The notes beneath the pieces were generated by a model. The model did no database searches and was not told where the DNA came from. It worked only from the letters and a program-made list of their open reading frames with translations. Both the position numbers and the translations under genes were made by a program. A DNA stretch of 64,000 bases. Source: Gammaproteobacteria bacterium (lineage in GTDB: Bacteria > Pseudomonadota > Gammaproteobacteria > Berkiellales > Berkiellaceae). Location: the NCBI GenBank assembly GCA_016191245.1, contig JACPOY010000006.1, positions 124,001-188,000 on the forward strand. Reading direction: 5' to 3'. This document shows, in pieces, positions 36,706 to 46,256 of the stretch. Each line of letters begins with the position of its first letter. Position 1 is the first letter of the stretch.

Positions 36706-38271
36706 ATGGCCAAAAAAACGGCGAATTTACTTGCAGGTTTTTCCAATTCAAAGACACGCACCTTTGTCATTATATTTGGTGCGGTCATTGCTGTTGGAGT
36801 TGTTATTGCTATTTTACGTGGCAAAAATGAAGGCCAAGATAATCTTTCCAAGCAAGGCTCCCAAGCCGTAGCTGTGCCTGCTGATATTAAAGCTACGCCA
36901 GGTAGTGTGGTTCCCGAAAAATATCGTGAATTGCAAATGCAGGAAAACGAACGCCGTGCTCAAGAGGCCATGCAAAAAAAATCGAGTGCTATCCCTACTA
37001 TCATAGGTGCTATCTCAGAAACCCCTGGCAAAGGAAACGCTGATGCTGCAGCAATAGATGCTGCGCTTCGTAACCAACAAAGAGACAAGCTTGGTCGCCT
37101 AGGGCTAGGTGATGCTGAAGGTGGCGGTTTTGGCGGCGGCGGCGGTGCTTATGGTGCAGGTGGCGCAGGTGGTGCTGCGGGTGGAATAGGTGGTGCAGGT
37201 GGTGCAGGTGGTGCAGGCGGTGCAGGTGGCGCAGGCGGTGCGGGTGCAGGCGGTGTAGGTGCAGGCGGTGCTTTTGGCGCAGGCGGTGCAGGTGCAGGCG
37301 GTGCTTTTGGTGCCGGTGCAGGCGCTGCTGGAAAATCACAACGCGATTTAGATCGTGAATTACAAGAAAAGAGACTTAGAGAACAGCGTGAACTTCTTGA
37401 AAGACAACGAGCAGAACAAGAGCGTCTTAAAGAGTTAGAAAGACAAAGACGTCTCGCTGAAATGCAACAAAAAGAATATGAAGCCTCAGTGCAAAAAATA
37501 GCGACTCAAATGAAAGCAGCTGCAGGTACAGCCTATGCTGATTGGTCAAAATATCCTACACAACAATTTGTACAAGGTAGCCTTGCCGGTAAGACGTTCA
37601 AACGTAGTACTGATGAAGTAGTTGGTTCGCAAACAACAAGCAAATCTTCTGGCGCAAGTCCTTCTGCACAAAGATACGGCAATGTCAGACCGACTGCCAA
37701 AAGAGTATATATCAAAGCCGGTTCAATTTTATTTGGTGTTGTAGACACCGCCGTTAATTCTGATGAACCTGGCCCAATACTAGCTACTGTTGTTAGTGGC
37801 AAATATAATGGTGCAAAATTGATTGGATCATTCCAACATCAAGCCCAACAAACCTCAGTAACAATGACTTTTAATCAAATGACTGTGCCAAAACGTATAC
37901 ATTCATTTAGTGTTTCAGTGGTTGCCATTGATCCTGATACGGCCAGAACTGCATTAGCAACGGATTATGACCGCCATCTATTACAACGTTATGGAAGTTT
38001 GTTTGCCTCCTCTTTCCTTCAAGGTTATGGTCAAGCTATCACTCAACAAGGTACGACAACCACATCACCTTTGACAGGCACAACAACCACAACAACCCCT
38101 CAACTTGATGGAAAAAAGCAGATTCAAGTTGCGCTCGGGGAAGTAGGTAAACAATGGAGTCAACAGATTAAACCATACTTTAATACACCCTACACTGTGA
38201 CTGTCGATCAGGGCACTAGTGTTGGACTTTTATTCTTAAGTGATGTCGAAGTGACCGATGAAGAGGGTTGA
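36706..38271 (+). CDS. icmE: IcmE/DotG, VirB10-like core channel protein
   Basis: A 521-residue protein: an N-terminal membrane segment (about 19-37), a Gly/Ala-rich tract (about 140-210, repeated GGAGGAG units), a charged Arg/Glu helix, then a conserved VirB10-like C-terminus (RVYIKAGSILFGVVDTAVNS, GKYNGAKLIGSF, HLLQRYGSLFASSFLQGYGQ, and TVDQGTSVGLLFLSDVEV at the end). Legionella DotG is about 1048 residues because of a long pentapeptide-repeat region; here that region is replaced by the Gly/Ala tract. DotG spans both membranes. It follows icmK and precedes icmG by 3 bases. Confidence 0.95.
   Translation: MAKKTANLLAGFSNSKTRTFVIIFGAVIAVGVVIAILRGKNEGQDNLSKQGSQAVAVPADIKATPGSVVPEKYRELQMQENERRAQEAMQKKSSAIPTIIGAISETPGKGNADAAAIDAALRNQQRDKLGRLGLGDAEGGGFGGGGGAYGAGGAGGAAGGIGGAGGAGGAGGAGGAGGAGAGGVGAGGAFGAGGAGAGGAFGAGAGAAGKSQRDLDRELQEKRLREQRELLERQRAEQERLKELERQRRLAEMQQKEYEASVQKIATQMKAAAGTAYADWSKYPTQQFVQGSLAGKTFKRSTDEVVGSQTTSKSSGASPSAQRYGNVRPTAKRVYIKAGSILFGVVDTAVNSDEPGPILATVVSGKYNGAKLIGSFQHQAQQTSVTMTFNQMTVPKRIHSFSVSVVAIDPDTARTALATDYDRHLLQRYGSLFASSFLQGYGQAITQQGTTTTSPLTGTTTTTTPQLDGKKQIQVALGEVGKQWSQQIKPYFNTPYTVTVDQGTSVGLLFLSDVEVTDEEG
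37125..37335 (+). repeat. Gly/Ala codon repeat tract in icmE
   Basis: Short repeats of GGTGCAGGT/GGCGCAGGC encode alternating Gly-Gly-Ala and Gly-Ala-Phe units over about 70 residues. Length change by slippage in multiples of 9 bases would keep the frame. Confidence 0.85.
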
Positions 38272-38274
38272 GGA

Positions 38275-39144
38275 ATGGCCGACAACGTAAACGATGATAA
38301 TAATGACCCCAAAGAACACGAAGAAGAATTCGGTGAAGAATTTGACTTTGAATCAGGTTCTGAAGTAGATCCCTTAGCTCCTGAGGATTCAGAAGGCGCT
38401 GAAGAAACGAGTATGGAACCTCCTCCTGTTAAACACAAAAACATCATGTTGCCAATGGTGATTGGTATCGTTGTCGTTGGTTTTATTGGTTGGAAAGTCT
38501 ATAGCATGCTCAGTGCTCCAAAAGAATTACCAACAGACTTAGGGGAAAAACTTCCACCAAAGCAGCAAACAGTTTCACCTAAAGTGGATTTGCAACCACA
38601 AAAAGCAATTCCAAACCTCGAAGAAGCACAACAGCAAGCTAAACTTGCGCAGAGTGAAGAAGCTGTTACAACCAAGTTACAAAAAAAGCTTGATGAACTT
38701 CAAGCAACAAATAAACAACAAATTGATGCTTTACATCGAGATCTCTCTATTGCGCAACAAAATGCTGCTAATGCCACAAAAAATTTAGCGACTATGCAGC
38801 ATGATGTCCAAACATTGTCTGCAACTGTGCAAGAATTAACCGCACAAATAAAAGCAATACGTGATGATCAGCTTGCCTTGATAGCAAAAGAAGAAGAAAG
38901 ACAACAAAAAGCAAGACAAAAAGCTAAACCCAAGAGCCAGAAAATCAGTCCAAAATCGGCAGCTTTTACAACGCCTCATTTAACAGTACATGCCATTATC
39001 CCCGGTCGTGCTTGGATCCGTACTGCTGATGGCAAAACAATTACCATCACTGAAGGTGATACCGTTGGTGAATATGGAAAGGTCTTGAAGATCGATGCAC
39101 CTAATGGTGTCGTATTGACATCATCAGGAGTCACTTTACGTTGA
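38275..39144 (+). CDS. icmG: IcmG/DotF, inner-membrane Dot/Icm protein
   Basis: A 289-residue protein with a very acidic cytoplasmic N-terminus (about 1-52), one membrane segment (about 57-79), a Gln/Ala-rich coiled coil (about 115-210) and a folded C-terminal domain beginning LTVHAIIPGRAWIRTADGKT. This order is that of IcmG/DotF (269 residues in Legionella). DotF is a peripheral part of the core complex and contacts effectors. ATG 38275 follows the icmE stop at 3 bases with GAGG spanning the junction. Confidence 0.93.
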   Translation: MADNVNDDNNDPKEHEEEFGEEFDFESGSEVDPLAPEDSEGAEETSMEPPPVKHKNIMLPMVIGIVVVGFIGWKVYSMLSAPKELPTDLGEKLPPKQQTVSPKVDLQPQKAIPNLEEAQQQAKLAQSEEAVTTKLQKKLDELQATNKQQIDALHRDLSIAQQNAANATKNLATMQHDVQTLSATVQELTAQIKAIRDDQLALIAKEEERQQKARQKAKPKSQKISPKSAAFTTPHLTVHAIIPGRAWIRTADGKTITITEGDTVGEYGKVLKIDAPNGVVLTSSGVTLR

Positions 39145-39237
39145 GAAATTAATTTTAAGAGTAGAGAATGGACTATAATGGTCTAAGCAGTAGATTTCAT
39201 GCAAAGATCATAGGAAAGAGCAAAAGAGAGGAAGCAA

Positions 39238-42200
39238 ATGGGAACGTTTATCGATCCAGTCTTAGATAGCATTGATGCATTTATGGCTTGGATAGGTTCT
39301 TCTCTTGGCCAAACAACAGATTATTATTGCTCTATCGAAACGGCTGATAGTCGCCATACCTTAGTTTCAAAAGAAGGTGCTCTACTTTCAGTTATCCGTT
39401 TACATGGTGCAACCGAACTTGTTGGTCCTCAAGAATTCGATAGAATTCATAAAGGCTTGATTAATACCCTATCCCCTGCTCTATCTCGATCAGGTCATGC
39501 CATCCAAGTGTATTTTCACTATGACAAAGAATTAGTTAAAGAAGAAATTAGAGATATTTTTAGACCAGCAATGGCAACTTGCGATCGTTTAAAGATGGAT
39601 TTACACGATCTATTTGAGGAAAGAATTAATCATCTTTCAAAATATTGCGCCACTGAAGCTTGCTTCTTTGTTCTATGGACGCGCCCTAATTCCTTAACCA
39701 AAATGCAGCTTGAACAGTCAAGGAAAGGAAAACTTGAGCGAACGAAAGATCTCAAATTTCCAGCAATGAAGCATGCACAAAATATCATGGCAGCAGTGCC
39801 CGAATTACGAGAAACACATGATTCATTTGTAAGATCTGTTGTGAATGATATGCGTGACGTCAATCTCTACTCAGTGATTCTTGATGTTCACCAAGCAGCT
39901 TATGAAATGCGAAAAAGTGTTGACCCCGATTACACTGATAGAGACTGGCGACCAGTATTACCTGGCGATAAAATTCCAATACGCAACTTTAAAGATTCCA
40001 AAAAACGTGATGTTTCTGAAATTGTTTGGCCACCCCTACCAAATCAATTAATTCCGCGCGATGGTGAAATCATTAATCTTCGTACTTGCCGTATTGGAGA
40101 TAAAATTTACGCGACTCATTATATCGATCTTTTTCCACAAGAAATTAAACCATTTTTTGAATTATTTAAAAAATGTTTACATTCTCGTTTTCCCTGGCGA
40201 ATTTCTTATTTGATAGAAAGTGATGGTATTAAAACACTTGGTGTGAAGCCTTTACTTGCTTCCATTTTAAGTTTTGCATCATCTCAGAATCCGTTGATTA
40301 CTGATGCTGCAGAACTTTTACATTATCTGGATACGAGTACCGACTATGCCATTGTAAAATATCGTGTGGCGCTTACTACATGGGCTAATTTAGGCGAAGA
40401 GCGACTTCTGCGCACAAGATCTGCAGAACTTGCCAAGTCAGTGCAAAGTTGGGGACACTGCGAAATTGGCGAATTTTCAGGTGATAGTTACGAGGCTGCG
40501 CTTACAACATGTCTTGGACTTGGCCTTAATAGCATCGCTACAGCATCCGTTGCACCATTGAATGATGTTTGCTATATGCTGCCATTTACACGCCCCGCTT
40601 CACCTTGGATAACCGGAGCAACACTATTTCGTTCACCAGATGGGAAACCATGGCCTTATCAACCGGGATCTACCCAACAAACAACCTGGATTGATTTAGT
40701 GTATGCAAGGCCTGGTTCTGGTAAATCCGTACTATCTAATTCCATTAATTTGGCACTATGCTTACAAGCTGGTATTTCCCGCTTACCACGAATTGCCATT
40801 ATTGATATCGGTCCATCAAGCTCTGGACTAATATCTCTCATCAAAGAATCACTACCAAAAGAACAACAACACCTTGCAGCGCACCATCGCTTACGTATGG
40901 CGCCCAATTATTCAATTAACCCTTTCGATACACAACTTGGCTGTCGCAAACCTACTCCGCAAGAGCGTAGTTTCTTGGTTAACTTTATTACGCTACTCGC
41001 AACACCGGTGAATGAACCAAAAGCGTATGATGGTATTTCTGATATGACAGGGATGGTAGTCGATGAGGTTTATAAAAATCTAACTGATAACCAAAATCCA
41101 AATAAATATACTCGCGATCTTGAGCCGGAAATAGATAAATGCTTAGATTCCATTAATTTTACAGCTGATCCGCATACCTCTTGGTGGGAAGTTGTTGATG
41201 CGCTATTTTTAGGTGGAAAAATTCACGAAGCACAACTTGCACAACGTTATTGCTCACCTTTGATTAATGATTGTGTTGCAATATGTCGAACCAAAGCTGT
41301 TGAAGATCTTTATGGCAAGATTGTCGTACCCACAGGTGAGCCTTTAATTTCCGCCTTTGGTCGTATGTTATCTGCAGCTGTTCGTGAATACCCTATTTTA
41401 TCTCAAATCACCAAATTTGATTTAGGTGATGCCAGAGTGGTGTCCTTAGACTTAGATGAAGTTGCTAAAACAGGCGGCGACGCAGCGGACAGACAAACTG
41501 CTGTTATGTATATGCTTGCGCGATATGTTTTAGCAAAAACCTTTTATTTAACAGAAGAAAACGTTGAAGACTTTCCACCAATTTATCAAGATTTCCATCG
41601 TCAGCGTATCATTCAAATTCGAGAAGATCCCAAACGAATTGTATTAGATGAATTCCATCGTACATCTAAAGCACAATCGGTGCGTGACCAAGTTGTGGTG
41701 GATATGCGTGAAGGAAGAAAGTGGAAAGTTCAAGTTGCGCTTCTTTCGCAATCACTTGAAGATTTTGATTCAGTGATGGTGGAATTTGCCACGAGTATCT
41801 TTATTATGGATGCTGGCCCTCAACAAGCCGTTGATAAATCTGTTAAAACGTTCGGATTGTCAGAAACAGCTCGGATTGCGCTTTCAACCCGGGTTCATGG
41901 TCCACGTCCCGAAGGTGCAACATTCTTGGCTCAATTTGCCACTAAACTGGGGATGAATACCCAGTTATGTACCAGTACTTTAGGACCAATAGAATTATGG
42001 GCATTTAATACCACCGCAGAAGATGCGCGAATTAGAAATGCGCTATATAAGAAAATTGGTTCATCTGAAACACGTAAATTGCTGGCCATGTTATATCCTG
42101 GTGGTAGTGCTGCAAGAGTGGTCGAGCAACGCTTGGCAAAACGTAAAGAGTCTGGACAACGAGTAGATGATCAAGTAGCAGCAGGTGTCATTGATGAATT

Positions 42201-42255
42201 GATTGATGAAATCATGAAAGTCTATGAAGGAACTGCACTGGGCGTATCATCTTAA
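39238..42255 (+). CDS. icmB: IcmB/DotO, VirB4-like secretion ATPase
   Basis: A 1005-residue VirB4-family ATPase. The Walker A region YARPGSGKSV is near residue 491; IVLDEFHRTSK near 800 is the Walker B region. Typical DotO blocks include TDYYCSIETADSRHTLVSKEG at the N-terminus and WKVQVALLSQSLEDFDSVMVEF in the motor domain. DotO forms the base of the cytoplasmic hexamer on which DotB docks. AGAGGAAG precedes the start. Its last 9 bases overlap the end of the convergent ABC transporter gene. In Legionella icmB lies after icmJ; here it precedes icmC-J-D and is separated by the ABC gene. Confidence 0.96.
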   Translation: MGTFIDPVLDSIDAFMAWIGSSLGQTTDYYCSIETADSRHTLVSKEGALLSVIRLHGATELVGPQEFDRIHKGLINTLSPALSRSGHAIQVYFHYDKELVKEEIRDIFRPAMATCDRLKMDLHDLFEERINHLSKYCATEACFFVLWTRPNSLTKMQLEQSRKGKLERTKDLKFPAMKHAQNIMAAVPELRETHDSFVRSVVNDMRDVNLYSVILDVHQAAYEMRKSVDPDYTDRDWRPVLPGDKIPIRNFKDSKKRDVSEIVWPPLPNQLIPRDGEIINLRTCRIGDKIYATHYIDLFPQEIKPFFELFKKCLHSRFPWRISYLIESDGIKTLGVKPLLASILSFASSQNPLITDAAELLHYLDTSTDYAIVKYRVALTTWANLGEERLLRTRSAELAKSVQSWGHCEIGEFSGDSYEAALTTCLGLGLNSIATASVAPLNDVCYMLPFTRPASPWITGATLFRSPDGKPWPYQPGSTQQTTWIDLVYARPGSGKSVLSNSINLALCLQAGISRLPRIAIIDIGPSSSGLISLIKESLPKEQQHLAAHHRLRMAPNYSINPFDTQLGCRKPTPQERSFLVNFITLLATPVNEPKAYDGISDMTGMVVDEVYKNLTDNQNPNKYTRDLEPEIDKCLDSINFTADPHTSWWEVVDALFLGGKIHEAQLAQRYCSPLINDCVAICRTKAVEDLYGKIVVPTGEPLISAFGRMLSAAVREYPILSQITKFDLGDARVVSLDLDEVAKTGGDAADRQTAVMYMLARYVLAKTFYLTEENVEDFPPIYQDFHRQRIIQIREDPKRIVLDEFHRTSKAQSVRDQVVVDMREGRKWKVQVALLSQSLEDFDSVMVEFATSIFIMDAGPQQAVDKSVKTFGLSETARIALSTRVHGPRPEGATFLAQFATKLGMNTQLCTSTLGPIELWAFNTTAEDARIRNALYKKIGSSETRKLLAMLYPGGSAARVVEQRLAKRKESGQRVDDQVAAGVIDELIDEIMKVYEGTALGVSS

Positions 42256-43992
42256 ACTACGACTTAACATTTTATGATTAAAAACAACTCTATCTTGGTA
42301 GAGTTGTTTTTTTTCTGTTCTTAACTCTTTAGAACAATGATCAATATAAATAACAGTTGTGTCTTTCGCTAAATGATGCAGCAAAAGCTGCTCACATTCT
42401 TTTTGTAATGTTGAATCCAGGGCTGAAAAGGGTTCATCCATCAACAATAGTTTTGGTTGAGTCAAAATAGCTCTGATTAAAGCAATCCGTTGTTGCTCTC
42501 CCCCACTGAGTGTCTTTGACCAATCTCTTTTTTCTTCTTTTTTTGCTAATACGCCATTGTCTATTTTAAATTTCTTTAGTAATAAATCTATTTTATCTAT
42601 TACATTTTCAGGTATGTTTTGTTGTTTGATATCCTGAGGGTACAAAATGGCTTCATATAATGTCGCTCTAATGGGAAATACATTTTTTTGTGGGATCACA
42701 TGTACATCTTGCAATTCACATGGCAATACCACTTGTCCTTGCACATAAGGCCATAATCTTGTCATTGCCCGTATAAGAGTTGATTTTCCTATTCCCGAAG
42801 GCCCCTGAATAAGGGTTATCTTCGATTTTTTAAAATCAAATTGTCGTGAATGTAAAATAATACTGTCATCAGGTTTTCTAATAATAAATTTTCTTAAGGC
42901 AACATTTTTACCTTTTAAAAATTCTAATTTATTTTTATTTTGAATGGTTTCCCATTCTGCAATTTCATCTTTTAATAATTTTAATTTACTCGTTAAAACA
43001 TCTAGATTTGTCACATTTTCATAGTTGTCATGTTTCCAAGTAAAGAAACTCGCTACCCTTGTAAAATAATCCCCCACCGTCAGCAGATTATCTATCGATA
43101 ATTTATTCGCTAATATCTGAGGAATACTAAAAAGAATACCGACAAAAAAGCGCAAATGTTCATTAAGCGCAGTAAATGCAATTAAACCGGCTTGCAGTTT
43201 CGCCATGATGGCATGATGTATGCTGCTCTTTTGTAATTTATGTGAAAAATTATTTATTTCTTTATTTTGAGCATGTAGAAGTTCTATGCCTTCTGCATTC
43301 TTTTCAACATGATGAACTTGAGTTTCTAATTTATTGATTAATCTATGTTGATTTTCAGTTGCTTTTCTTAAAGATCCGCCTATTTTGTTAACGATTAAGT
43401 TATAGACAATGGCATAAACAATGGCTCCTATCGCCATATAACCGGGTATCACAATCGCGATAGAGGCAACTGAAAATGAGAGAGGAAAAGATAATGACCA
43501 TAAGCCATATAATCCTGCTAAAAATGCAAAAAATGCATTCGTAAAGCTGTCACCAAGCTTCACCACTAATCGATTTGCTTCGCGAAAATCATTGGTTAAA
43601 TTACTTGCCGGATTAATGACCTTTCGTTTTTTTAAAAAGTTCGATCCAAAATATGCTTTTGATTTTATCCATTTTTCAAAAAAAGTATTCGTAAATGTCA
43701 CATTCAAAATATGACTTAATTTATCGCCAATATAGGAGTTCATACCGGCGGTAAAAGTATACCCTGCCACCGCCAAGAGGTAATAAAAAGTCGCCTCAAA
43801 AATAAGGGCATAAGAAAATTGGGAGATAAAAAGAAGAGCAAAAAATTGATTAAATAAGACATTGGTTACAACTATCAATATCGCTTGCGCCATATTTCCA
43901 ATAACCAGTAAAGCCATCAGTAACCATTTAAGGGGTTGACTTGGCTGTCTTAGAAAGGGCTGATAGATATCGATAACTGATTGTAGTGACAC
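42247..43992 (-). CDS. ABC transporter, fused membrane and ATPase domains (SbmA/YddA-like)
   Basis: A 581-residue half transporter. Six hydrophobic segments fill residues about 20-330, including the family's characteristic ANLTNDFREANR-type region (here NPASNLTNDFREANRLVVKL). The ATPase domain follows: Walker A GPSGIGKST, signature LSGGEQQR, Walker B LLLMDEP and a switch His in IYIDH. The membrane part resembles the BacA/SbmA/YddA group (ABC_membrane_2), whose members move peptides or vitamin B12-like compounds. The start is GTG 43992. It sits convergent between icmB and icmC, breaking the Dot/Icm run. Its substrate is unknown. Confidence 0.88.
   Translation of the reverse strand: MSLQSVIDIYQPFLRQPSQPLKWLLMALLVIGNMAQAILIVVTNVLFNQFFALLFISQFSYALIFEATFYYLLAVAGYTFTAGMNSYIGDKLSHILNVTFTNTFFEKWIKSKAYFGSNFLKKRKVINPASNLTNDFREANRLVVKLGDSFTNAFFAFLAGLYGLWSLSFPLSFSVASIAIVIPGYMAIGAIVYAIVYNLIVNKIGGSLRKATENQHRLINKLETQVHHVEKNAEGIELLHAQNKEINNFSHKLQKSSIHHAIMAKLQAGLIAFTALNEHLRFFVGILFSIPQILANKLSIDNLLTVGDYFTRVASFFTWKHDNYENVTNLDVLTSKLKLLKDEIAEWETIQNKNKLEFLKGKNVALRKFIIRKPDDSIILHSRQFDFKKSKITLIQGPSGIGKSTLIRAMTRLWPYVQGQVVLPCELQDVHVIPQKNVFPIRATLYEAILYPQDIKQQNIPENVIDKIDLLLKKFKIDNGVLAKKEEKRDWSKTLSGGEQQRIALIRAILTQPKLLLMDEPFSALDSTLQKECEQLLLHHLAKDTTVIYIDHCSKELRTEKKQLYQDRVVFNHKMLSRSLR
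42281..42314 (+). terminator. Rho-independent terminator of the icmB operon, inside the ABC gene
   Basis: AAAACAACTCTA-TCTTGG-TAGAGTTG with a run of eight T forms a strong stem on the plus strand 25 bases after icmB. It lies within the last codons of the convergent ABC gene. Confidence 0.85.
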
Positions 43993-44424
43993 AATGTTCT
44001 GATATTTTTTTTGTTTGCAAGACGGCTACCATATTTATATTGAGATCTTTTGTCAACTCTTTCTTAATCATATGAAAAAAGTTGCAAATGATTAGCTTGC
44101 TGATTAAGATCGGCACAATAAGCGTATATTCCCCTTTTTTATAGATAGGCCTCCTTTCTAAGCAATTACCTATCACCAAACATATATTTTTAATGATAAA
44201 TTCCTCGGCATTTAATACTAAGATTCAAATTCTATTGATGAAAAAAAGAAGGAACTTCTCTACATGCCATATGTCTAAAATATAAAAGGGATAAAAACTG
44301 AAAGCTTAAACAGCGAATTTACTAAAATTTTAATCAAAGTAATGATAAATAACAAAGTTTGATGGTAGACTTATTATAAAGAGAAAAACCAACACTTATG
44401 ACAACCAGTGAAAGGTAATCAAGA
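43993..44424. other. 432-base gap between the divergent ABC gene and icmC
   Basis: AT-rich, no convincing gene. It should carry the promoters of the ABC gene and of icmC-J-D. TTATTATAAAGAGA at 44371-44384 and ACTTATGAC at 44394-44402, also present at 29804-29812, are the only features noted. A minus-strand open frame overlapping the ABC start (43928..44179) has no plausible start or similarity. Confidence 0.5.
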
Positions 44425-45006
44425 ATGAGTGGAAGTAGTGGAATAATTAACGCAGATGCTTTTAGTTTAACTACAGCATTAACGAATTTGAATAATGCGT
44501 TTACAAGTATTGAACATTTAATTGTTGCAGTATCTTATGTCATCGGTCTCTCTCTGATGGTCAGAGGGGTGATGATGTATAAAGCACTTGCAACACAAAC
44601 AATGAGTAGCGCCCAAAAAGGTGAATTTGCAGGCCCCTTAGTATTTATTATCGTAGGCGGAATACTGGTATACTTCCCCAGTACGTTAACAACATCGTTA
44701 TCAAGTGTATTTGTAACGAGTGATATCTCTCCTGCCTCAGAACTCATTGGTTATCAATCATTATCAGGCTCAGAAAAGTGGCAACAAATTAGCACTGTGG
44801 TTATAGAGTATATGAAGCTAATTGGTCTTATCGCCTTTGTGCGTGGATGGGTCATCTTATCTAAGATGGGACATTCTGGTTCTCAGCCTGGAAGTGTTGG
44901 CAAAGGATTAATCCATTTAATTGGTGGTGTTCTCCTTATTAATGTTGTAGAAACTGTTGCTATTTTAGCTTGTACTTTCGGATATACAGGCGCCGGTGCA
45001 TGTTAA
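44425..45006 (+). CDS. icmC: IcmC/DotE, inner-membrane Dot/Icm protein
   Basis: A 193-residue protein with about four hydrophobic segments and the IcmC pattern: LNNAFTSIEHLIVAVSYVIG near the N-terminus, GPLVFIIVGGILVYFPSTL, GLIAFVRGWVILSK and GKGLIHLIGGVLLINVVET. Length matches Legionella IcmC (194). It is related to IcmD and DotV, which lie in the inner membrane. GTAATCAAG precedes the start. Its TAA is 22 bases before the preferred icmJ start. Confidence 0.95.
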   Translation: MSGSSGIINADAFSLTTALTNLNNAFTSIEHLIVAVSYVIGLSLMVRGVMMYKALATQTMSSAQKGEFAGPLVFIIVGGILVYFPSTLTTSLSSVFVTSDISPASELIGYQSLSGSEKWQQISTVVIEYMKLIGLIAFVRGWVILSKMGHSGSQPGSVGKGLIHLIGGVLLINVVETVAILACTFGYTGAGAC

Positions 45007-45028
45007 AGTTAAGAGGTCAGCAATAACT

Positions 45029-45643
45029 GTGGAATTATTACCTATTACAATTACAGCTCAACGAGGAGCGTGGCGTGCATATAATGCACGAAAACGTAAT
45101 AATAAGTTTTTGGCTATTAAAAAGCGTGTATTGCAAAGAGATAATTATACCTGCCGATATTGTGGTTTCTTTGCAAAAGAATTCCAAGAAGTCGTTAATA
45201 ATGATCAAAATTATAAAAATAATGACATTAATAATATGGTAACAGCTTGCTGTTTTTGTGCTCAATGTTTTTTTATTGACTCAGTGGGGCTTGACAGTAA
45301 TACGGGAGGATCTATTATTCATCTTCCGGAACTTAGCCAAGCTGATTTAAATAATTTTTGCCGTGTTCTGTATTGTTCGTTGGACAAAGAATCTGCATAC
45401 AAAGGAAAGTTACAAGCAGTTTACATGAGTTTCAAAGATAGAAGTAAGGAAGTTGTGAATTGTTTTGGTCCTGAGTCAATGGAGCCAAGAGTTTTTGGGC
45501 AAGGATTGCTGGATGCCAATTTGAATAAAGATCAATTACAGCATGAGGTGTTACGACATTTAAGACTATTACCATCAAAAAAGGCTTTTACTGTACAAAT
45601 TGATTATTGGAAAAAAACCGTGTTTGCAAAAGTTCCTTTATAA
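45029..45643 (+). CDS. icmJ: IcmJ/DotN, zinc-binding coupling complex protein
   Basis: A 204-residue soluble protein with an HNH-like zinc site: Cys-Arg-Tyr-Cys near the N-terminus and ACCFCAQC later (RDNYTCRYCGFF ... VTACCFCAQCFF). FIDSVGLDSN, IIHLPELSQADLNNFCRVL and LRLLPSKKAF are typical of DotN. DotN binds DotL and stabilises the coupling complex. The start is placed at GTG 45029 because AAGAGG lies 12 bases before it and the protein then begins MELLPITI as in relatives; a GTG at 44996 would overlap icmC. Confidence 0.93.
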   Translation: MELLPITITAQRGAWRAYNARKRNNKFLAIKKRVLQRDNYTCRYCGFFAKEFQEVVNNDQNYKNNDINNMVTACCFCAQCFFIDSVGLDSNTGGSIIHLPELSQADLNNFCRVLYCSLDKESAYKGKLQAVYMSFKDRSKEVVNCFGPESMEPRVFGQGLLDANLNKDQLQHEVLRHLRLLPSKKAFTVQIDYWKKTVFAKVPL

Positions 45644-45682
45644 GTTGTTAAATTTCATTTTAGGAAGTATGAGGAGATAGCT

Positions 45683-46111
45683 ATGAATAGTAAGACGCAA
45701 ACCCAAAACAGCACAACGCTTAAGTCTATGTTAAGCCTGTGTGGATATTTTGGGATTTTAGTTGCATTATATTGTGTATCGGATTTTGTTTTTGCCAGTG
45801 GTGGCGGACAAGATCTTGGTAAAGTTGCTGAGAATATTACAGGAACCATGACAAGTGTTGCCAAACTTATCACTGCGGCAAGTTACGTTGCCGGTGTAGG
45901 CTTTGCTTTAATGGGAATGTTAAAATTTAAAGCACATAAAGATAACCCAACCCAAGTTCCATTAAGCCAACCAATTGTATTATTAGCTATTGCAGCAGGC
46001 CTTGTGTTCTTACCCAGCCTTATCACCACAACAGGATCGACTGTATTTGGAAGTGGTATGCAAAACGCTGACTCAAAAGGTGGCGGTGTAAAAGGTCTTG
46101 AAGGCGGTTAA
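45683..46111 (+). CDS. icmD: IcmD/DotP, inner-membrane Dot/Icm protein
   Basis: A 142-residue protein with a hydrophobic N-terminal segment (about 17-37) followed by FASGGGQDLGKVAENITGTM, a second segment (VAKLITAASYVAGVGFALMGML), then the conserved KFKAHKDNPTQVPLSQPIVL and a third segment. This is the IcmD pattern (132 residues in Legionella). Its function is needed for effector transfer but its mechanism is not known. GAGGAG precedes ATG 45683. It is the last gene of icmC-icmJ-icmD. Confidence 0.95.
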   Translation: MNSKTQTQNSTTLKSMLSLCGYFGILVALYCVSDFVFASGGGQDLGKVAENITGTMTSVAKLITAASYVAGVGFALMGMLKFKAHKDNPTQVPLSQPIVLLAIAAGLVFLPSLITTTGSTVFGSGMQNADSKGGGVKGLEGG

Positions 46112-46119
46112 TCTCGTTT

Positions 46120-46148
46120 AAGGAGTTGTTTCAAACAGCTCCTTTTGA
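46120..46148 (+). terminator. Probable terminator after icmD
   Basis: AAGGAGTTGTTT-C-AAACAGCTCCTT forms a stem with one G-T pair, followed by TTGAT. It lies 9 bases past the icmD stop. Confidence 0.6.
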
Positions 46149-46208
46149 TATGAGCAGAAGGGCTTATGAGCGCTTATATCATTAAATAACAGCTTCTCCT
46201 TAAGCAAC

Positions 46209-46237
46209 AAAAAGCGGCCAACGGGCCGCTTTTTTTA
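46209..46237. terminator. Bidirectional Rho-independent terminator
   Basis: AAAAGCGGCC-AACG-GGCCGCTTTTTTT forms a strong stem between icmD and the convergent CE-clan protease gene. Confidence 0.8.
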
Positions 46238-46256
46238 TGATGATGATGATTTTTGA

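Noticed and set aside
37010..37339. Minus-strand His/Leu-rich open frame
   Set aside because: It mirrors the Gly/Ala repeat tract of icmE; composition follows entirely from the opposite-strand repeat.
43928..44179. Minus-strand 83-codon open frame upstream of the ABC gene
   Set aside because: It overlaps the start of the ABC coding sequence in another frame; no ribosome site or similarity.
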